Source: Streptomyces sp. SA15
Lineage (GTDB): Bacteria > Actinomycetota > Actinomycetes > Streptomycetales > Streptomycetaceae
Direction of reading: 5' to 3'
NCBI RefSeq assembly: GCF_002291145.1
Contig: NZ_NTGE01000178.1
Span: 1 to 64,000 of the forward strand
DNA length: 64,000 nucleotides
The translations under genes were made by a program, and so were the position numbers. This document shows, piece by piece, positions 51,485 through 59,573 of this stretch. Below the pieces are notes generated by a model, which saw only the letters and a program-made list of their open reading frames with translations, made no database searches and was not told the origin of the DNA. Positions within the stretch are counted from its first letter, which is position 1, and every line of letters starts with the position of its first letter.

Positions 51485-53152
51485 TCATCTCCCGCTCCAC
51501 GGATCCGCCCGGCGGGCCAAGGTGTGGGCTCGGCGCCGTAGGTCCGGTGGGAGGTGGTGGAGGAGGTCTCGGGTGGTGCGGCGGAGGCGGGGGGTGGCTG
51601 TGGTGTGCAGGAGGATGCGGTGGGGGACGGTCGCTCGGCCCGGTTGTCCTACGGCCAGGCGGAGTTGACCGGCCGGGCCGCCCCAGGTGGGGAGGATCAG
51701 GCGGGGCGGGGTGCCGAGTTTCATCGTGGCGGGGCGGGCGCGGTCGTCGTCCGGAGTGAGGCGGGTTCGGCGGCCGATGCCGAGGAGTTGGGCGCTCGCC
51801 CAGACCAGGTGGGTGCCGCTCTGCATCGCCTCCCCTCCGGCCAGCGTCAGCGGGTCGATGGCTGTCTCGCCGGTGAGGACCACGCGGTGGCGGCCGGCGC
51901 CGAGGGGTTCGGTACGGGGGCTGAGGTCGGCGTCCGGGAACCACCACAGGTCGCGGGCGGTGTCGTGGAGGAGGAGTTCGCCGCGGGCGTGTCCGAGGGG
52001 GTGCGGGGCCTCCCAGTTCTCGGCGCCCTTGATGCCGTCGAGGAGGTCGGGGTCGAGGAGCAGGCGGCCGTGCCGTTCCACGAGGGTGAGGGGTTCGCCG
52101 TCGGGGCGGAGCATGCCGATCGTGGTGGTGACGTGGAGTCTGCCGGACTTCCAGCGGATGTCGTCGAGGGTGAGGTGCGGGGTGATCGCCTGGGTTCTTC
52201 GGGCGAGTTCGACCAGGGACTCCAGGTGGCCCTCCTCCAACAGGTGTCCTCTGAGCCGGCTGATCGCCGGGAGTCCCTGCCGTACGCCCGGCGGGTAGCT
52301 GTCGAGGGCCATGCGGCGTACGACGCCGAAGTGACGTTCGAGGGCCTTGCCCGTGCGTTGCAGGACGCGGGGTTCGCTGACCGGGCGGAGGAGTTCGACG
52401 CGGTAGGAGCGGCGGAGTATGTGGTCCTGGAGGGGGCCCGGTCGGGTGGCCTCCTTGATGGCTTCGACGACCGTGCGCAGATGACCGTAGTAGTCCTCGG
52501 GGGCGGTCGCTCGTCCGCTGGTGTTGCCGCCGTCGTCGCGGCGGTTCCATACGTAGCAGGGGTGGTCGCCGAGGATGGAGACGGACTTGGCCCGCAGGTA
52601 GGCCCGGGCCATGAAGAGCTGGTCCTCCAGGCGGACCCGTCCCTCGGGGAACTCGATTCCGTGGTCCAGCAGGAAGGCGCGGCGGAACATCTTGTGCGGG
52701 GTCAGGCTCTCGAAGAGGGGCATGTCCTCGGCCGTGCAGTGCTCGACGGTGCGTTTGAAGAGGCTGCTGGGGCCCTGCATGGTGCCGATTACCTTGCCGA
52801 GGACGATGTCGGAGCCGTTGCGGGTGGCCAGGCGGTGGAGGCGCTCGAGGGCCTCGGGGGTGAGTTCGTCGTCCTGGTCGACGAACTGGACGTACTCGCC
52901 GCAGGCCTCGCGGACGCCGACGTTGCGGGGTTTGCCGGGCCAGCCGGAGTTCTCCTGGCGGACCACGCGGACGTGCGGGTGCCGGGCCGCCAGGCGGTCG
53001 AGGCGCTGGGCGGAGTCGTCGGTCGAGCCGTCGTCGACGTAGATGACTTCGTACGCGTCCCGGCCGAGGCTCTGGTGGATGAGCGAAGGTGCGCAGAGCT
53101 CGACGTAAGGACCCGCGTTGTACACGGGCACCACAATGCTGACCTTGAGCAT
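51485..53152 (-). CDS. Glycosyltransferase family 2 with long C-terminal domain
   Basis: The 555-residue protein starts MLKVSIVVPVYNAGPYVELC, a GT-A fold. Asp motifs DDGSTDDS (about 40) and QFVDQDDELT (about 92) and the ENSGWPGKPRNVGVREA block define GT2. After about residue 330 a beta-rich domain (LHVTTTIGMLRPDGEPLTLV; HDTARDLWWFPDADLSP) resembles the accessory domain of teichoic-acid-type transferases. It probably adds sugars to a surface polymer from the cytoplasmic side. GGGGGGA precedes ATG 53152. Confidence 0.9.
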   Translation of the reverse strand: MLKVSIVVPVYNAGPYVELCAPSLIHQSLGRDAYEVIYVDDGSTDDSAQRLDRLAARHPHVRVVRQENSGWPGKPRNVGVREACGEYVQFVDQDDELTPEALERLHRLATRNGSDIVLGKVIGTMQGPSSLFKRTVEHCTAEDMPLFESLTPHKMFRRAFLLDHGIEFPEGRVRLEDQLFMARAYLRAKSVSILGDHPCYVWNRRDDGGNTSGRATAPEDYYGHLRTVVEAIKEATRPGPLQDHILRRSYRVELLRPVSEPRVLQRTGKALERHFGVVRRMALDSYPPGVRQGLPAISRLRGHLLEEGHLESLVELARRTQAITPHLTLDDIRWKSGRLHVTTTIGMLRPDGEPLTLVERHGRLLLDPDLLDGIKGAENWEAPHPLGHARGELLLHDTARDLWWFPDADLSPRTEPLGAGRHRVVLTGETAIDPLTLAGGEAMQSGTHLVWASAQLLGIGRRTRLTPDDDRARPATMKLGTPPRLILPTWGGPAGQLRLAVGQPGRATVPHRILLHTTATPRLRRTTRDLLHHLPPDLRRRAHTLARRADPWSGR

Positions 53153-53185
53153 GAACGTCCCCCCAAAACCAAGTCCCCTGTTGTT

Positions 53186-53330
53186 CTACGAACGTTCATA
53201 CTCTGGCAAACGTTCCTTAAGGACGGTCACGATCGCCTCACACAGTTCGTCCGGCTGGTCGAGGTGTACGTCGTGGGACGCGCCGCGGATGACGGTGTGG
53301 GGGCTGCTCGGGGTCGCCGGGGCTTCGGCC
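53186..53330 (-). pseudogene. C-terminal remnant of an alpha/beta hydrolase
   Basis: The minus strand reads TVIRGASHDVHLDQPDELCE and ends TVLKERLPEYERS before TAG 53186. GASHDVHLDQP is the catalytic-His segment of alpha/beta hydrolases. Upstream the frame dissolves into Pro/Arg-rich sequence, so only about 45 residues survive. Nothing else is seen from 53153 to 53449. Confidence 0.6.
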
Positions 53331-53449
53331 TCGCCGCCGCCGGGTGCGCGATCTCCGCGGGGTATGTGTCGGAGCTGCGCCTCCGGGGCGGCGGGGCGCG
53401 GAGAGAGGGCGAAGCCCGCCGGGCGAGGGGGTGACTCGACGGGCCTGCC

Positions 53450-53932
53450 TCAAGCCGTCGGTGTCAGTTCCGCACGGCCGAACAACAGGGCGTATCCCGG
53501 TGGGAGTTGGGCGAGGATACGGTCCACCAGGTCGTCGCCGATCAGCGGCGGCAGGACGCTCAGGACCGAACTGACGTCCCAGCGGGCCGTCGCCGGGGTG
53601 GCGCCGTCGATCCGGAGGGCGATCGCGTCCACGAACTCAGCTGCCGTCAGTGGGCGGGTCGCCGGGATCTGGGACGCGATCACCTGGGCCGCCTCCTCGG
53701 GCAGGGCCCGGGCGAGATCGACGCGTTCGTCGCCGATCACGTGGCCGCCGAGGGCCGACAGGACGATACGGGTGACGCGTTCCGCCTCCGCCCTGGTGGG
53801 GTACTGGCCGGCGTCCTGTACCGCGTCGACCAGGTCGGTCCATCTGGTCTTCCGCTGCGGGCTCGCGCTCTGCTGTGGCTGCCGTGGCGCGGGTGCGGGT
53901 GCGGGTGCGGGTCGCATGCTCAGTGCGGTCAT
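53450..53932 (-). CDS. DUF2267 family protein
   Basis: The 160-residue protein has an Ala/Pro/Gln-rich start and then a DUF2267 helical domain: DLVDAVQDAGQYPTRAEAER, TRIVLSALGGHVIGDERVDL, ARALPEEAAQVIASQIPATR and a second half-repeat ending LPPLIGDDLVDRILAQLPPG. It is soluble; relatives are often stress-induced. It lies 99 bases after the Hsp20 gene on the same strand and is probably expressed with it. GGAGGAG precedes ATG 53932 by 11 bases. Confidence 0.88.
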   Translation of the reverse strand: MTALSMRPAPAPAPAPRQPQQSASPQRKTRWTDLVDAVQDAGQYPTRAEAERVTRIVLSALGGHVIGDERVDLARALPEEAAQVIASQIPATRPLTAAEFVDAIALRIDGATPATARWDVSSVLSVLPPLIGDDLVDRILAQLPPGYALLFGRAELTPTA

Positions 53933-54031
53933 GGTCGGGGGTTCTCCTCCGTTCCTCCGGGTGGCCGCACGGCGTCCCGCGGGCGCGTGCTCGCGGGACG
54001 CCGCTGATGGACTTCGCTTCCATGGGCTTGG

Positions 54032-54460
54032 TCAGCTGCCGAGTTCCTTGCGTTCGCTGCCGCCGCCCGTGATCTGGATGCGACGCGGCTTCGCCTGCTC
54101 GGCCACGGGGATGCGCAGCGTCAGGACGCCGGCGTCGTACGAGGCGTCGATGCGATCCGTGTCGAGGGTCTCGCCGAGGAAGAGCTGACGGGTGAAGTTA
54201 CCCGTGGGGCGCTCGGCGACGACCATTTCCGCGTCCTCGGGGGCGGGGGAACGGCGCTCGGCGCGGACGTTCAGGACGTTGCGTTCGACGTCCAGCTCGA
54301 TCGACTCGGGGTCGATGCCGGGCAGGTCGAAGTGGACGAGGAACTCGTCCCCGGACCGATAGGCGTCCATGGCCATCGCGGACGGGCCGGTGGGCGTACC
54401 GAAGACCTGCTGCGCGAGTCGGTCGAGTTCACGGAAGGGGTCGGTGCGCATGAGCATCAC
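54032..54460 (-). CDS. Hsp20/alpha-crystallin family small heat-shock protein
   Basis: The 142-residue chaperone holds unfolded proteins without ATP. The alpha-crystallin core (about 38-130) includes YRSGDEFLVHFDLPGIDPES, FTRQLFLGETLDTDRIDASY and the signature DAGVLTLRIPVAEQAKPRRI. GTG 54460 (AGGAG seven bases upstream) or ATG 54457 starts it. A near-consensus promoter lies 51 bases upstream on the minus strand. Confidence 0.94.
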   Translation of the reverse strand: MMLMRTDPFRELDRLAQQVFGTPTGPSAMAMDAYRSGDEFLVHFDLPGIDPESIELDVERNVLNVRAERRSPAPEDAEMVVAERPTGNFTRQLFLGETLDTDRIDASYDAGVLTLRIPVAEQAKPRRIQITGGGSERKELGS

Positions 54461-54510
54461 AGTCCATCTCCTCTCATCAGGCGCTGCTGTTGCGATGCCC
54501 TACGGCTTCT

Positions 54511-54539
54511 TATATAGCTCGGAGGAGAAAACTTGACAA
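54511..54539 (-). promoter_or_regulatory. Strong promoter of the Hsp20 gene
   Basis: Read on the minus strand: TTGTCA (54539-54534), 17-base spacer, TATATA (54516-54511). The -35 region lies in the 9-base palindrome-like CTTGACAAG, a possible heat-shock repressor site. Confidence 0.7.
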
Positions 54540-54638
54540 GCCCTGACTCAGGTTCCGGGCGTCGTCCGAGGTGAGCGTTAGTCTCGGGGCACCGGGGGAC
54601 GGGGACACCCGGGACCCACCAGACAGCAGGAGGCAGGC

Positions 54639-54941
54639 ATGGCCAAGGTTCCCAGCGCGGTGGTCGCCGCGAGCGGGCTCGTCGGCGGGTACGGCGTCGC
54701 CCGCTGGACCGGGAAGCGGCAGCTGGGCGGCGTGGTCCTGGCCGTCGCCGGGGCCGCGGCGGCGCAGCAGTGGCGGCAGCAGGCGGGCGGGAAGTCCGCG
54801 GGGGCGCTGAGCGCCGCGTACGTCGCCGCCTTCGCCGGCTCCCACCCCCTGGCCAAGAAGGTGGGAGCCTGGCCTGCCGTGTTCGGGGTCGCGGGGTCCG
54901 TTGCCCTGGCGTCGTGGGCGGTGGCGGACCGGAACGGCTGA
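54639..54941 (+). CDS. Small membrane-associated hypothetical protein
   Basis: ATG 54639 follows AGGAGG by five bases. The 100-residue protein is Ala/Gly-rich with four moderately hydrophobic stretches (SAVVAASGLVGGYGVARWTG; LGGVVLAVAGAAAAQQWRQQ; AGALSAAYVAAFAGSHPLAK; AWPAVFGVAGSVALASWAVA). It looks like a small integral membrane protein of unknown role. It is divergent from Hsp20. Confidence 0.75.
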   Translation: MAKVPSAVVAASGLVGGYGVARWTGKRQLGGVVLAVAGAAAAQQWRQQAGGKSAGALSAAYVAAFAGSHPLAKKVGAWPAVFGVAGSVALASWAVADRNG

Positions 54942-55004
54942 GGCCGCTGAAGCGGCTCAAGCGGTGAAAGCAGCTGAAGCGGTGAAGCGGCTGAAGCGGC
55001 AGGA
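54942..55004. repeat. Short GAAGCGGCT-type tandem repeats
   Basis: Degenerate repeats of CTGAAGCGG and GTGAAGCGG fill the gap between two converging genes. They contain no clear hairpin. Confidence 0.5.
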
Positions 55005-55025
55005 CAGGCTGACCGTCCTGGAGCG

Positions 55026-55319
55026 TCAGGTGCCGAGGGTGAAGGTGAGGGCAACGGTGCCGCGGAGGTCGAGCCAGGCTCTGTCGGGGCCGCGGACGAG
55101 GCGGAGGATCACGTGGTCGCAGTCGGGGCAGCGGCCGACGTATCCCGGGGCGTGTGCGTAGACGTGCAGGCGCGCCAGAGGCCACTGGCTGCCGCAGCCG
55201 GTGCAGCGGCCGAGAGCGGTGGTCGGGTCGACCGCGAGGATCTCGGAGAGGGGGCCGGCCAGGGCGTTGCCGTCCTCGTACTGGCCGGTGTACGGGTCCT
55301 GGTCGGGGTGGTGGGGCAT
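55026..55319 (-). CDS. DUF6510 family zinc-ribbon protein
   Basis: ATG 55319 follows GGAGG by five bases and starts just after the reductase stop. The 97-residue protein has a CxxC pair, CTGC, and a second, CPDC, about 27 residues later, forming a zinc ribbon in the middle (GRCTGCGSQWPLARLHVYAH). The C-terminus is a beta strand region. It is the third gene of the operon with a flavin reductase and a sulfite-oxidase-like enzyme, an order I know from other actinobacteria. Confidence 0.85.
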   Translation of the reverse strand: MPHHPDQDPYTGQYEDGNALAGPLSEILAVDPTTALGRCTGCGSQWPLARLHVYAHAPGYVGRCPDCDHVILRLVRGPDRAWLDLRGTVALTFTLGT

Positions 55320-55320
55320 G

Positions 55321-56076
55321 TCATCCTCCACTGGGGCCGAAACGTTCGGTGCGGATACGGTCCGGGGCGTGGCCCAGCGCTACCAGCAGGTCGGCGGCCG
55401 TTTCGACGAAGCCGGTGGGCCCGCAGACGTAGCAGGTGGGTTCGAACTCCGGCGGCCACCCGGCGCGCGAGAGGTCCTCTGCGGTGAGCCGCCCGGCGGG
55501 CCTGGGCCATTGCGGCGGGGCGGAGCGGGTGTAGACGTACGTCTTGTCGAGGCCGGGATCGTCCCGGCTCAGCTCGGGTCCGTAGAGCCGGTCTTCGGGT
55601 GTGCGCACGGAGTACACCAGCCGGAAGGGCGTACGGCTGCCGGCCGCGCGGCGGACGCGGATCATCGCCATCAGCGGTACCAGGCCCGAGCCTCCCGCCA
55701 CGAGCAGGACCGGTTCCTTCTGCTCGTGGCGCCACACGAACCAGCCGCCGACCGGCCCGCGCAGTTCCACCAGGTCGCCGACCGCGAGTTCGTCCGTCAG
55801 GTACGGGGACACCTCGCCGTCGGTGACGCGCTGCACGGTCAGCTCGACGCGCTCGCCGTCCGGCGCCGACGCCAGGGAGTAGCTGCGCTGTGTGCTGTAG
55901 CCGTCCTCCGCGGTGAGCCGCACATCGACATGCTGGCCCGCCAGATGGCCCGGCCAGCCGGGTACGTCGAAGACCAGGGTGTGCGCGGCGGAGGACTCGG
56001 GGCGCCGGTCGGCCAGCCGGGCCGTCTTCCAGCGCAGCCGGTCGCCTAGTCGCCCTGGTACCGCTGCTCGCGCCAT
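55321..56076 (-). CDS. Ferredoxin reductase-type FAD/NAD oxidoreductase
   Basis: The 251-residue cytosolic protein has the FNR fold: RSYSLAS binds FAD, LLVAGGSGLVPLMAMIRVRR binds NAD(P), and CYVCGPTGFVETAADLLVAL ends the domain. There is no 2Fe-2S domain. It overlaps the sulfite-oxidase-like gene by 31 bases, so they are tightly coupled. It likely passes electrons between NAD(P)H and the molybdenum enzyme or a shared carrier. Confidence 0.92.
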   Translation of the reverse strand: MARAAVPGRLGDRLRWKTARLADRRPESSAAHTLVFDVPGWPGHLAGQHVDVRLTAEDGYSTQRSYSLASAPDGERVELTVQRVTDGEVSPYLTDELAVGDLVELRGPVGGWFVWRHEQKEPVLLVAGGSGLVPLMAMIRVRRAAGSRTPFRLVYSVRTPEDRLYGPELSRDDPGLDKTYVYTRSAPPQWPRPAGRLTAEDLSRAGWPPEFEPTCYVCGPTGFVETAADLLVALGHAPDRIRTERFGPSGG

Positions 56077-56645
56077 GGGTCCCCGTAGTCGTGATAGCCG
56101 GCGCTCTCCCAGAAGCCCGGTTCGTCCTCGAGGAGCAGCTGGATCCCGCGCACCCACTTCGCGGACTTCCACAGATACAGGTGCGGGACCAGCAGGCGGG
56201 CCGGACCGCCGTGCTCGGGCGCCAGTTCCTCGCCGTCGTAGCGGTACGCGATCCACGCCTGTCCGTCGAGCAGGTCCTCCAGGGGCAGGTTGGTCGTGTA
56301 GCCACCGTAGGAGTGGACGAGCGCGAATTCGGCGGCGGTCTCCACGTCCTCCAGAAGGAGATCCAGCAAGACGCCCTGCCACTCGGTGGCGAACTTCGAC
56401 CACTTCGTGACGCAGTGCAGGTCCACCGTCGGCGTCTGGCTGGGCAGCGCCATGAGCTGCGCCCAGTTCCAGCTGTGCCGCGCGCCCGTCTCGGTGCGGA
56501 TGGTGAACTCCCACGCGTCACGGTCGACCCTCGGCGTGGGCCCGGCGGACAGCACCGGGAATTCGGTGGTCTCGTACTGCCCGGGAGGCAGTTTGTGGTG
56601 CGTGTCACCTGGCCGACCGCGGAATCCGCGCGAAACGATGGCCAT
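56046..56645 (-). CDS. Molybdopterin-dependent sulfite oxidase-like protein
   Basis: The 199-residue protein is a single molybdopterin domain of the sulfite oxidase/YedY type. Cys78 in VDLHCVTKWSK is the expected molybdenum ligand; LEDLLDGQAWIAYRYDGEEL and LLVPHLYLWKSAKWVRGIQL complete the fold. There is no Tat signal and no dimerisation domain, so it is probably cytosolic. ATG 56645 is chosen over ATG 56690 for its GGAGAAGG site. It heads the operon with the reductase and DUF6510 protein. Confidence 0.9.
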   Translation of the reverse strand: MAIVSRGFRGRPGDTHHKLPPGQYETTEFPVLSAGPTPRVDRDAWEFTIRTETGARHSWNWAQLMALPSQTPTVDLHCVTKWSKFATEWQGVLLDLLLEDVETAAEFALVHSYGGYTTNLPLEDLLDGQAWIAYRYDGEELAPEHGGPARLLVPHLYLWKSAKWVRGIQLLLEDEPGFWESAGYHDYGDPWREQRYQGD

Positions 56646-56821
56646 GCCGTGCCGCCCTTCTCCGAAGGTGCACTCTCCGCCATTGTCCATGGCATCGCGC
56701 GACAGAGCATCTGGTGGAGGAAGGAGGAGGAAGGAGCGGTGTGGCGGCAACCTGTCGGTCGCCCCCGCGCCCGTGCCGACGGATAGTGTTCGGCACCATG
56801 CACAAGCCAGGAGGTGCCCTG

Positions 56822-57247
56822 ATGGCTGAGGAGCCGATCGACCTGATCCACCTGGAGGGCAACGGCAACAGCGTCATCCTCCGGATCACGGGGAAGGAGA
56901 AACTCCCCGGCGAAGCCGACGTCCTGGTCGGAGAGTTCCAGGTCGACACGCCCTTCGTGCGTGGCAGCCTCAAGACCTGGGTCTTCCCCGAGCATCTGCG
57001 GCAGTGGCAGCAGTCCCTGGACATGCTCGACGCAGGACATGACATCGCATGGCTCGAAGGCACCCGCGCCCCATGGTTGTACATCGAACTCGACGAGGAC
57101 GACGACCGGTGCGAGATCACGATCAAGGACGACTCGATGTCCCAGACGACAGTGACAGTGACCGTCCCGTTGAGCGATGCCTGGTTCAACGATGCGTACC
57201 ACCGCCTGGACCGGATCTGGGAGACCTGGCCTCTTGACGAAGACTGA
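56822..57247 (+). CDS. DUF5959 family protein
   Basis: ATG 56822 follows GGAGG by seven bases. The 141-residue protein has a beta-rich layout (NSVILRITGKEKLPGEADVL; LRQWQQSLDMLDAGHDIAWL; DDRCEITIKDDSMSQTTVTV) typical of DUF5959, a small actinobacterial family of unknown role. Directly after its last codons the sequence CGAAGACTGATCAA is tandemly repeated (about 57238-57278), including the stop codon. Confidence 0.85.
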   Translation: MAEEPIDLIHLEGNGNSVILRITGKEKLPGEADVLVGEFQVDTPFVRGSLKTWVFPEHLRQWQQSLDMLDAGHDIAWLEGTRAPWLYIELDEDDDRCEITIKDDSMSQTTVTVTVPLSDAWFNDAYHRLDRIWETWPLDED

Positions 57248-57289
57248 TCAACGAAGACTGATCAACGAAGACTGAACCGTCCTGACGGC

Positions 57290-57664
57290 TCAGGGAGACA
57301 CCCTCCGGGCCCGGTGCTCCAGCACATTCACCACCCGCCCGTTCGGATCGCGTACGAAGAAGCGCCGTACGCCCCACTCCTCGTCCCGCAGCTCCCGTAC
57401 GATCTCCGCGCCCGACGCCGCCAGCTGCGCGTACACCGCGTCCACGTCCTCGACCTCGACGCTCAGGTCGGGGACGACGGGTGCCGTTCGCTCCTCGGTG
57501 AAGAAGCTGATCTGGGCGGTGGGGTTGGCGGGTGAGGCGAGGGTCGTCACCCAGCCCATGTTCATGACCTCCTCGAAACCGAGCAGGCCGTAGAAGTCGT
57601 GGCTCGTGCGCATCGAATCCTCGGACGTGACCTGGATGTTGGGGACGATCCTGCGGACGGTCAT
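57290..57664 (-). CDS. VOC family (glyoxalase-like) protein
   Basis: The 124-residue protein has two beta-alpha-beta-beta-beta modules: VRRIVPNIQVTSEDSMRTSH and DFYGLLGFEEVMNMGWVTTL, then VEDVDAVYAQLAASGAEIVR and RRFFVRDPNGRVVNVLEH, with the C-terminal Glu as a likely metal ligand. Members are dioxygenases, glyoxalases or resistance proteins; the activity here is unknown. GAGGAG lies nine bases before ATG 57664. Confidence 0.92.
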   Translation of the reverse strand: MTVRRIVPNIQVTSEDSMRTSHDFYGLLGFEEVMNMGWVTTLASPANPTAQISFFTEERTAPVVPDLSVEVEDVDAVYAQLAASGAEIVRELRDEEWGVRRFFVRDPNGRVVNVLEHRARRVSP

Positions 57665-57694
57665 CGGGTGTCACTCCTCGCGCGGGTCCGATCG

Positions 57695-57762
57695 GGGCTC
57701 CAGTTCCGGGCTCCAGTTCCGGGCTCCACTTTCAGTGGCTCCAGTTTCGGGGCTCCAGTTTT
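57695..57762. repeat. 13-bp GGGCTCCAGTTCC tandem repeats
   Basis: Five copies, at 57695, 57708, 57721 (expanded), 57737 and 57750, in the gap between the VOC gene and the Tat-exported protein gene. Confidence 0.8.
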
Positions 57763-57842
57763 TGTTATCACCGGGGTCTTCCGCTCGTCTCCTCACCGTC
57801 CCCACCCACAGGCACGCGATTCGACCCCGAGGAACGAAGCAC

Positions 57843-59336
57843 GTGACACGAGACTTCAGCCGCCGTTCCATGCTCAAGGCCGCAGGCGTCGCCGCCGGAG
57901 CCGTCGGCATCGGTACCGCCCTCGCCCCGAGCCCCGCCACGGCCGCCGGCACCGCCTACGCGCACCCCGGCCTGCTGCACACCCGCGCCGACCTCGACCG
58001 CATGGCGGCCAAGGTGAAGGCGGACGCCGCCCCCTACACAGCCGGCTTCGCCAAGCTGACCGCCAACCGGCACTCGGCCACCGGCTGGACGGCCAATCCG
58101 CAGGCCACGGTGTACCGAGGAGCGGGCAGCCCGCAGAACTACACGACCCTCTACAACGACATCCACGCCGCCTACCAGAACGCCCTGCGCGGACACGTCA
58201 GCGGCGACAGCGCGCACCTCGACACCGCCGTGGCGATCATCAACGCCTGGTCGGCCAAGCTGACCAGCCTCGAAGGCAGCGCGGACCGGTTCCTGGCCGC
58301 CGGACTGTACGGCTACCAGTTCGCCAACGCCGCCGAACTCGTCCGCGATCACCCCGACTTCGAGCTCGGCCGGTTCCAGGACATGCTGAGCAACGTCTTC
58401 GCGCCGCTCAGCGACAGCTTCCTCGCCGACCACAACGGCGCCGTCATCACCAACTACTGGCCCAACTGGGACCTGTGCGCCCTCGCCTGCGTCCTCGCCA
58501 CCGGCATCTTCTGCGACGACAAGGCCCAAGTCGCCCGTGCCGTCGACTACTTCAAGAACGGTGAGGGGATGGGCTCGGTCAAGCACGCCATCCCCGTCGT
58601 GCACGACGACGGACTCGCCGAGTGGGTCGAGGCCGGCCGCGACCAGGGGCACGCTCTGCTCGGCGTCGGCCTGATGGGCACGGTGTGCGAGATGGCGTGG
58701 AACCAAGGGATCGATCTGTACGGCTACGACGACAGCCGGTTCCTCAAGGGCGCCCAGTACGTGGCCAAGTGGAGCATGGGCGGTGATGTCGCCTACACCG
58801 CCAACACCCGCGCGAAGGGCGCGATCAACGGCTGGTCGGGCAGCGAGACCGCGACCGAGGCGGCCGGCGTGGACCCGGCCGTGCAGCGGCCGATCTGGGC
58901 GATGATCGCCAACCACTACACCAAGCGCCGGGGAATGTCCGCGACGTACGTCACCCGGATCGCCGCCCAGGCCGCACCGGAGGGTGGCGGTGGGGACTAC
59001 GGCCCCAACAGCGGTGGCTACGACCAACTCGGCTTCGGCACGCTGGCGTTCACGCGAGACAGGGCGGCCGATACGGCGGCTTCGCCGAGGCCGGCTGCGT
59101 CGGCGTCCGGCGCGGCGGCCGGCGGCTCGGGCGCGGGCTCCGGCTCCGGCGCCCGCCCGCAGGGCGGTACGGCCACGCCCTCCGCGTCCGCCTCCCCGGC
59201 GGCCGGGGGCGACCTGGCCGCGACCGGCTCCGACGACGTCGTCGGCTGGACCGCGGCGGCGGGGATCACCGCGATCGCCGGGGGCCTGCTGTTCCTGCGC
59301 CGGCGGGACCGGGTTCGACGCGAGGGCGGTCAGTAG
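57843..59336 (+). CDS. Tat-exported alginate-lyase-like protein with LAXTG anchor
   Basis: GTG 57843 follows GAGGAA. The 497-residue protein begins with a Tat signal (SRRSMLKAAGVAAGAVGIGT), then an alpha/alpha-barrel domain of the alginate lyase superfamily (about 45-400; HPGLLHTRADLDRMAAKVKA, NYWPNWDLCALACVLATGIF, DQGHALLGVGLMGTVCEMAW). An Ala/Ser/Gly stalk, LAATG (about 457), a hydrophobic helix and an RRRDR tail form a class E sortase signal. It is probably a wall-anchored polysaccharide lyase; the substrate is unknown. Confidence 0.9.
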   Translation: MTRDFSRRSMLKAAGVAAGAVGIGTALAPSPATAAGTAYAHPGLLHTRADLDRMAAKVKADAAPYTAGFAKLTANRHSATGWTANPQATVYRGAGSPQNYTTLYNDIHAAYQNALRGHVSGDSAHLDTAVAIINAWSAKLTSLEGSADRFLAAGLYGYQFANAAELVRDHPDFELGRFQDMLSNVFAPLSDSFLADHNGAVITNYWPNWDLCALACVLATGIFCDDKAQVARAVDYFKNGEGMGSVKHAIPVVHDDGLAEWVEAGRDQGHALLGVGLMGTVCEMAWNQGIDLYGYDDSRFLKGAQYVAKWSMGGDVAYTANTRAKGAINGWSGSETATEAAGVDPAVQRPIWAMIANHYTKRRGMSATYVTRIAAQAAPEGGGGDYGPNSGGYDQLGFGTLAFTRDRAADTAASPRPAASASGAAAGGSGAGSGSGARPQGGTATPSASASPAAGGDLAATGSDDVVGWTAAAGITAIAGGLLFLRRRDRVRREGGQ

Positions 59337-59375
59337 GACCTGCCGACCGTAGTGGACGGGTGGGTCGCGCGGGCT

Positions 59376-59507
59376 GACGGCGTCGGCCGAGCCGAATCAC
59401 AGGCCACCGCCAGCTGCCCAACTACCCGGCGTGAGGGCTGAGCGGGCGGGTCGCGCAGGCCGGCGCCGACCGACGGCGTCGGCCGAGCCGAATCACAGGC
59501 CACCGCC
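59376..59507. repeat. Two identical 36-bp direct repeats
   Basis: Copies at 59376-59411 and 59472-59507, starting GACGGCGTCGGCCGAGCCG, are identical; GACGGCGTCGG recurs at about 59545. The gap between the lyase-like gene and the MFS gene holds nothing else. Confidence 0.85.
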
Positions 59508-59573
59508 CGCAACCGGACGGGACCGACTACCCGCAGCGCCTGACGGCGTCGGCTGCCGGCAGCTGCGCGTTTG

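Noticed and set aside
51554..53434. 626-codon plus-strand frame opposite the glycosyltransferase
   Set aside because: The glycosyltransferase on the minus strand has clear GT2 motifs; the plus frame is Gly/Glu/Val-rich shadow.
57695..57762. Short regular repeats as a CRISPR array
   Set aside because: Units are 13 bp and contiguous with no spacers; no cas genes are present.
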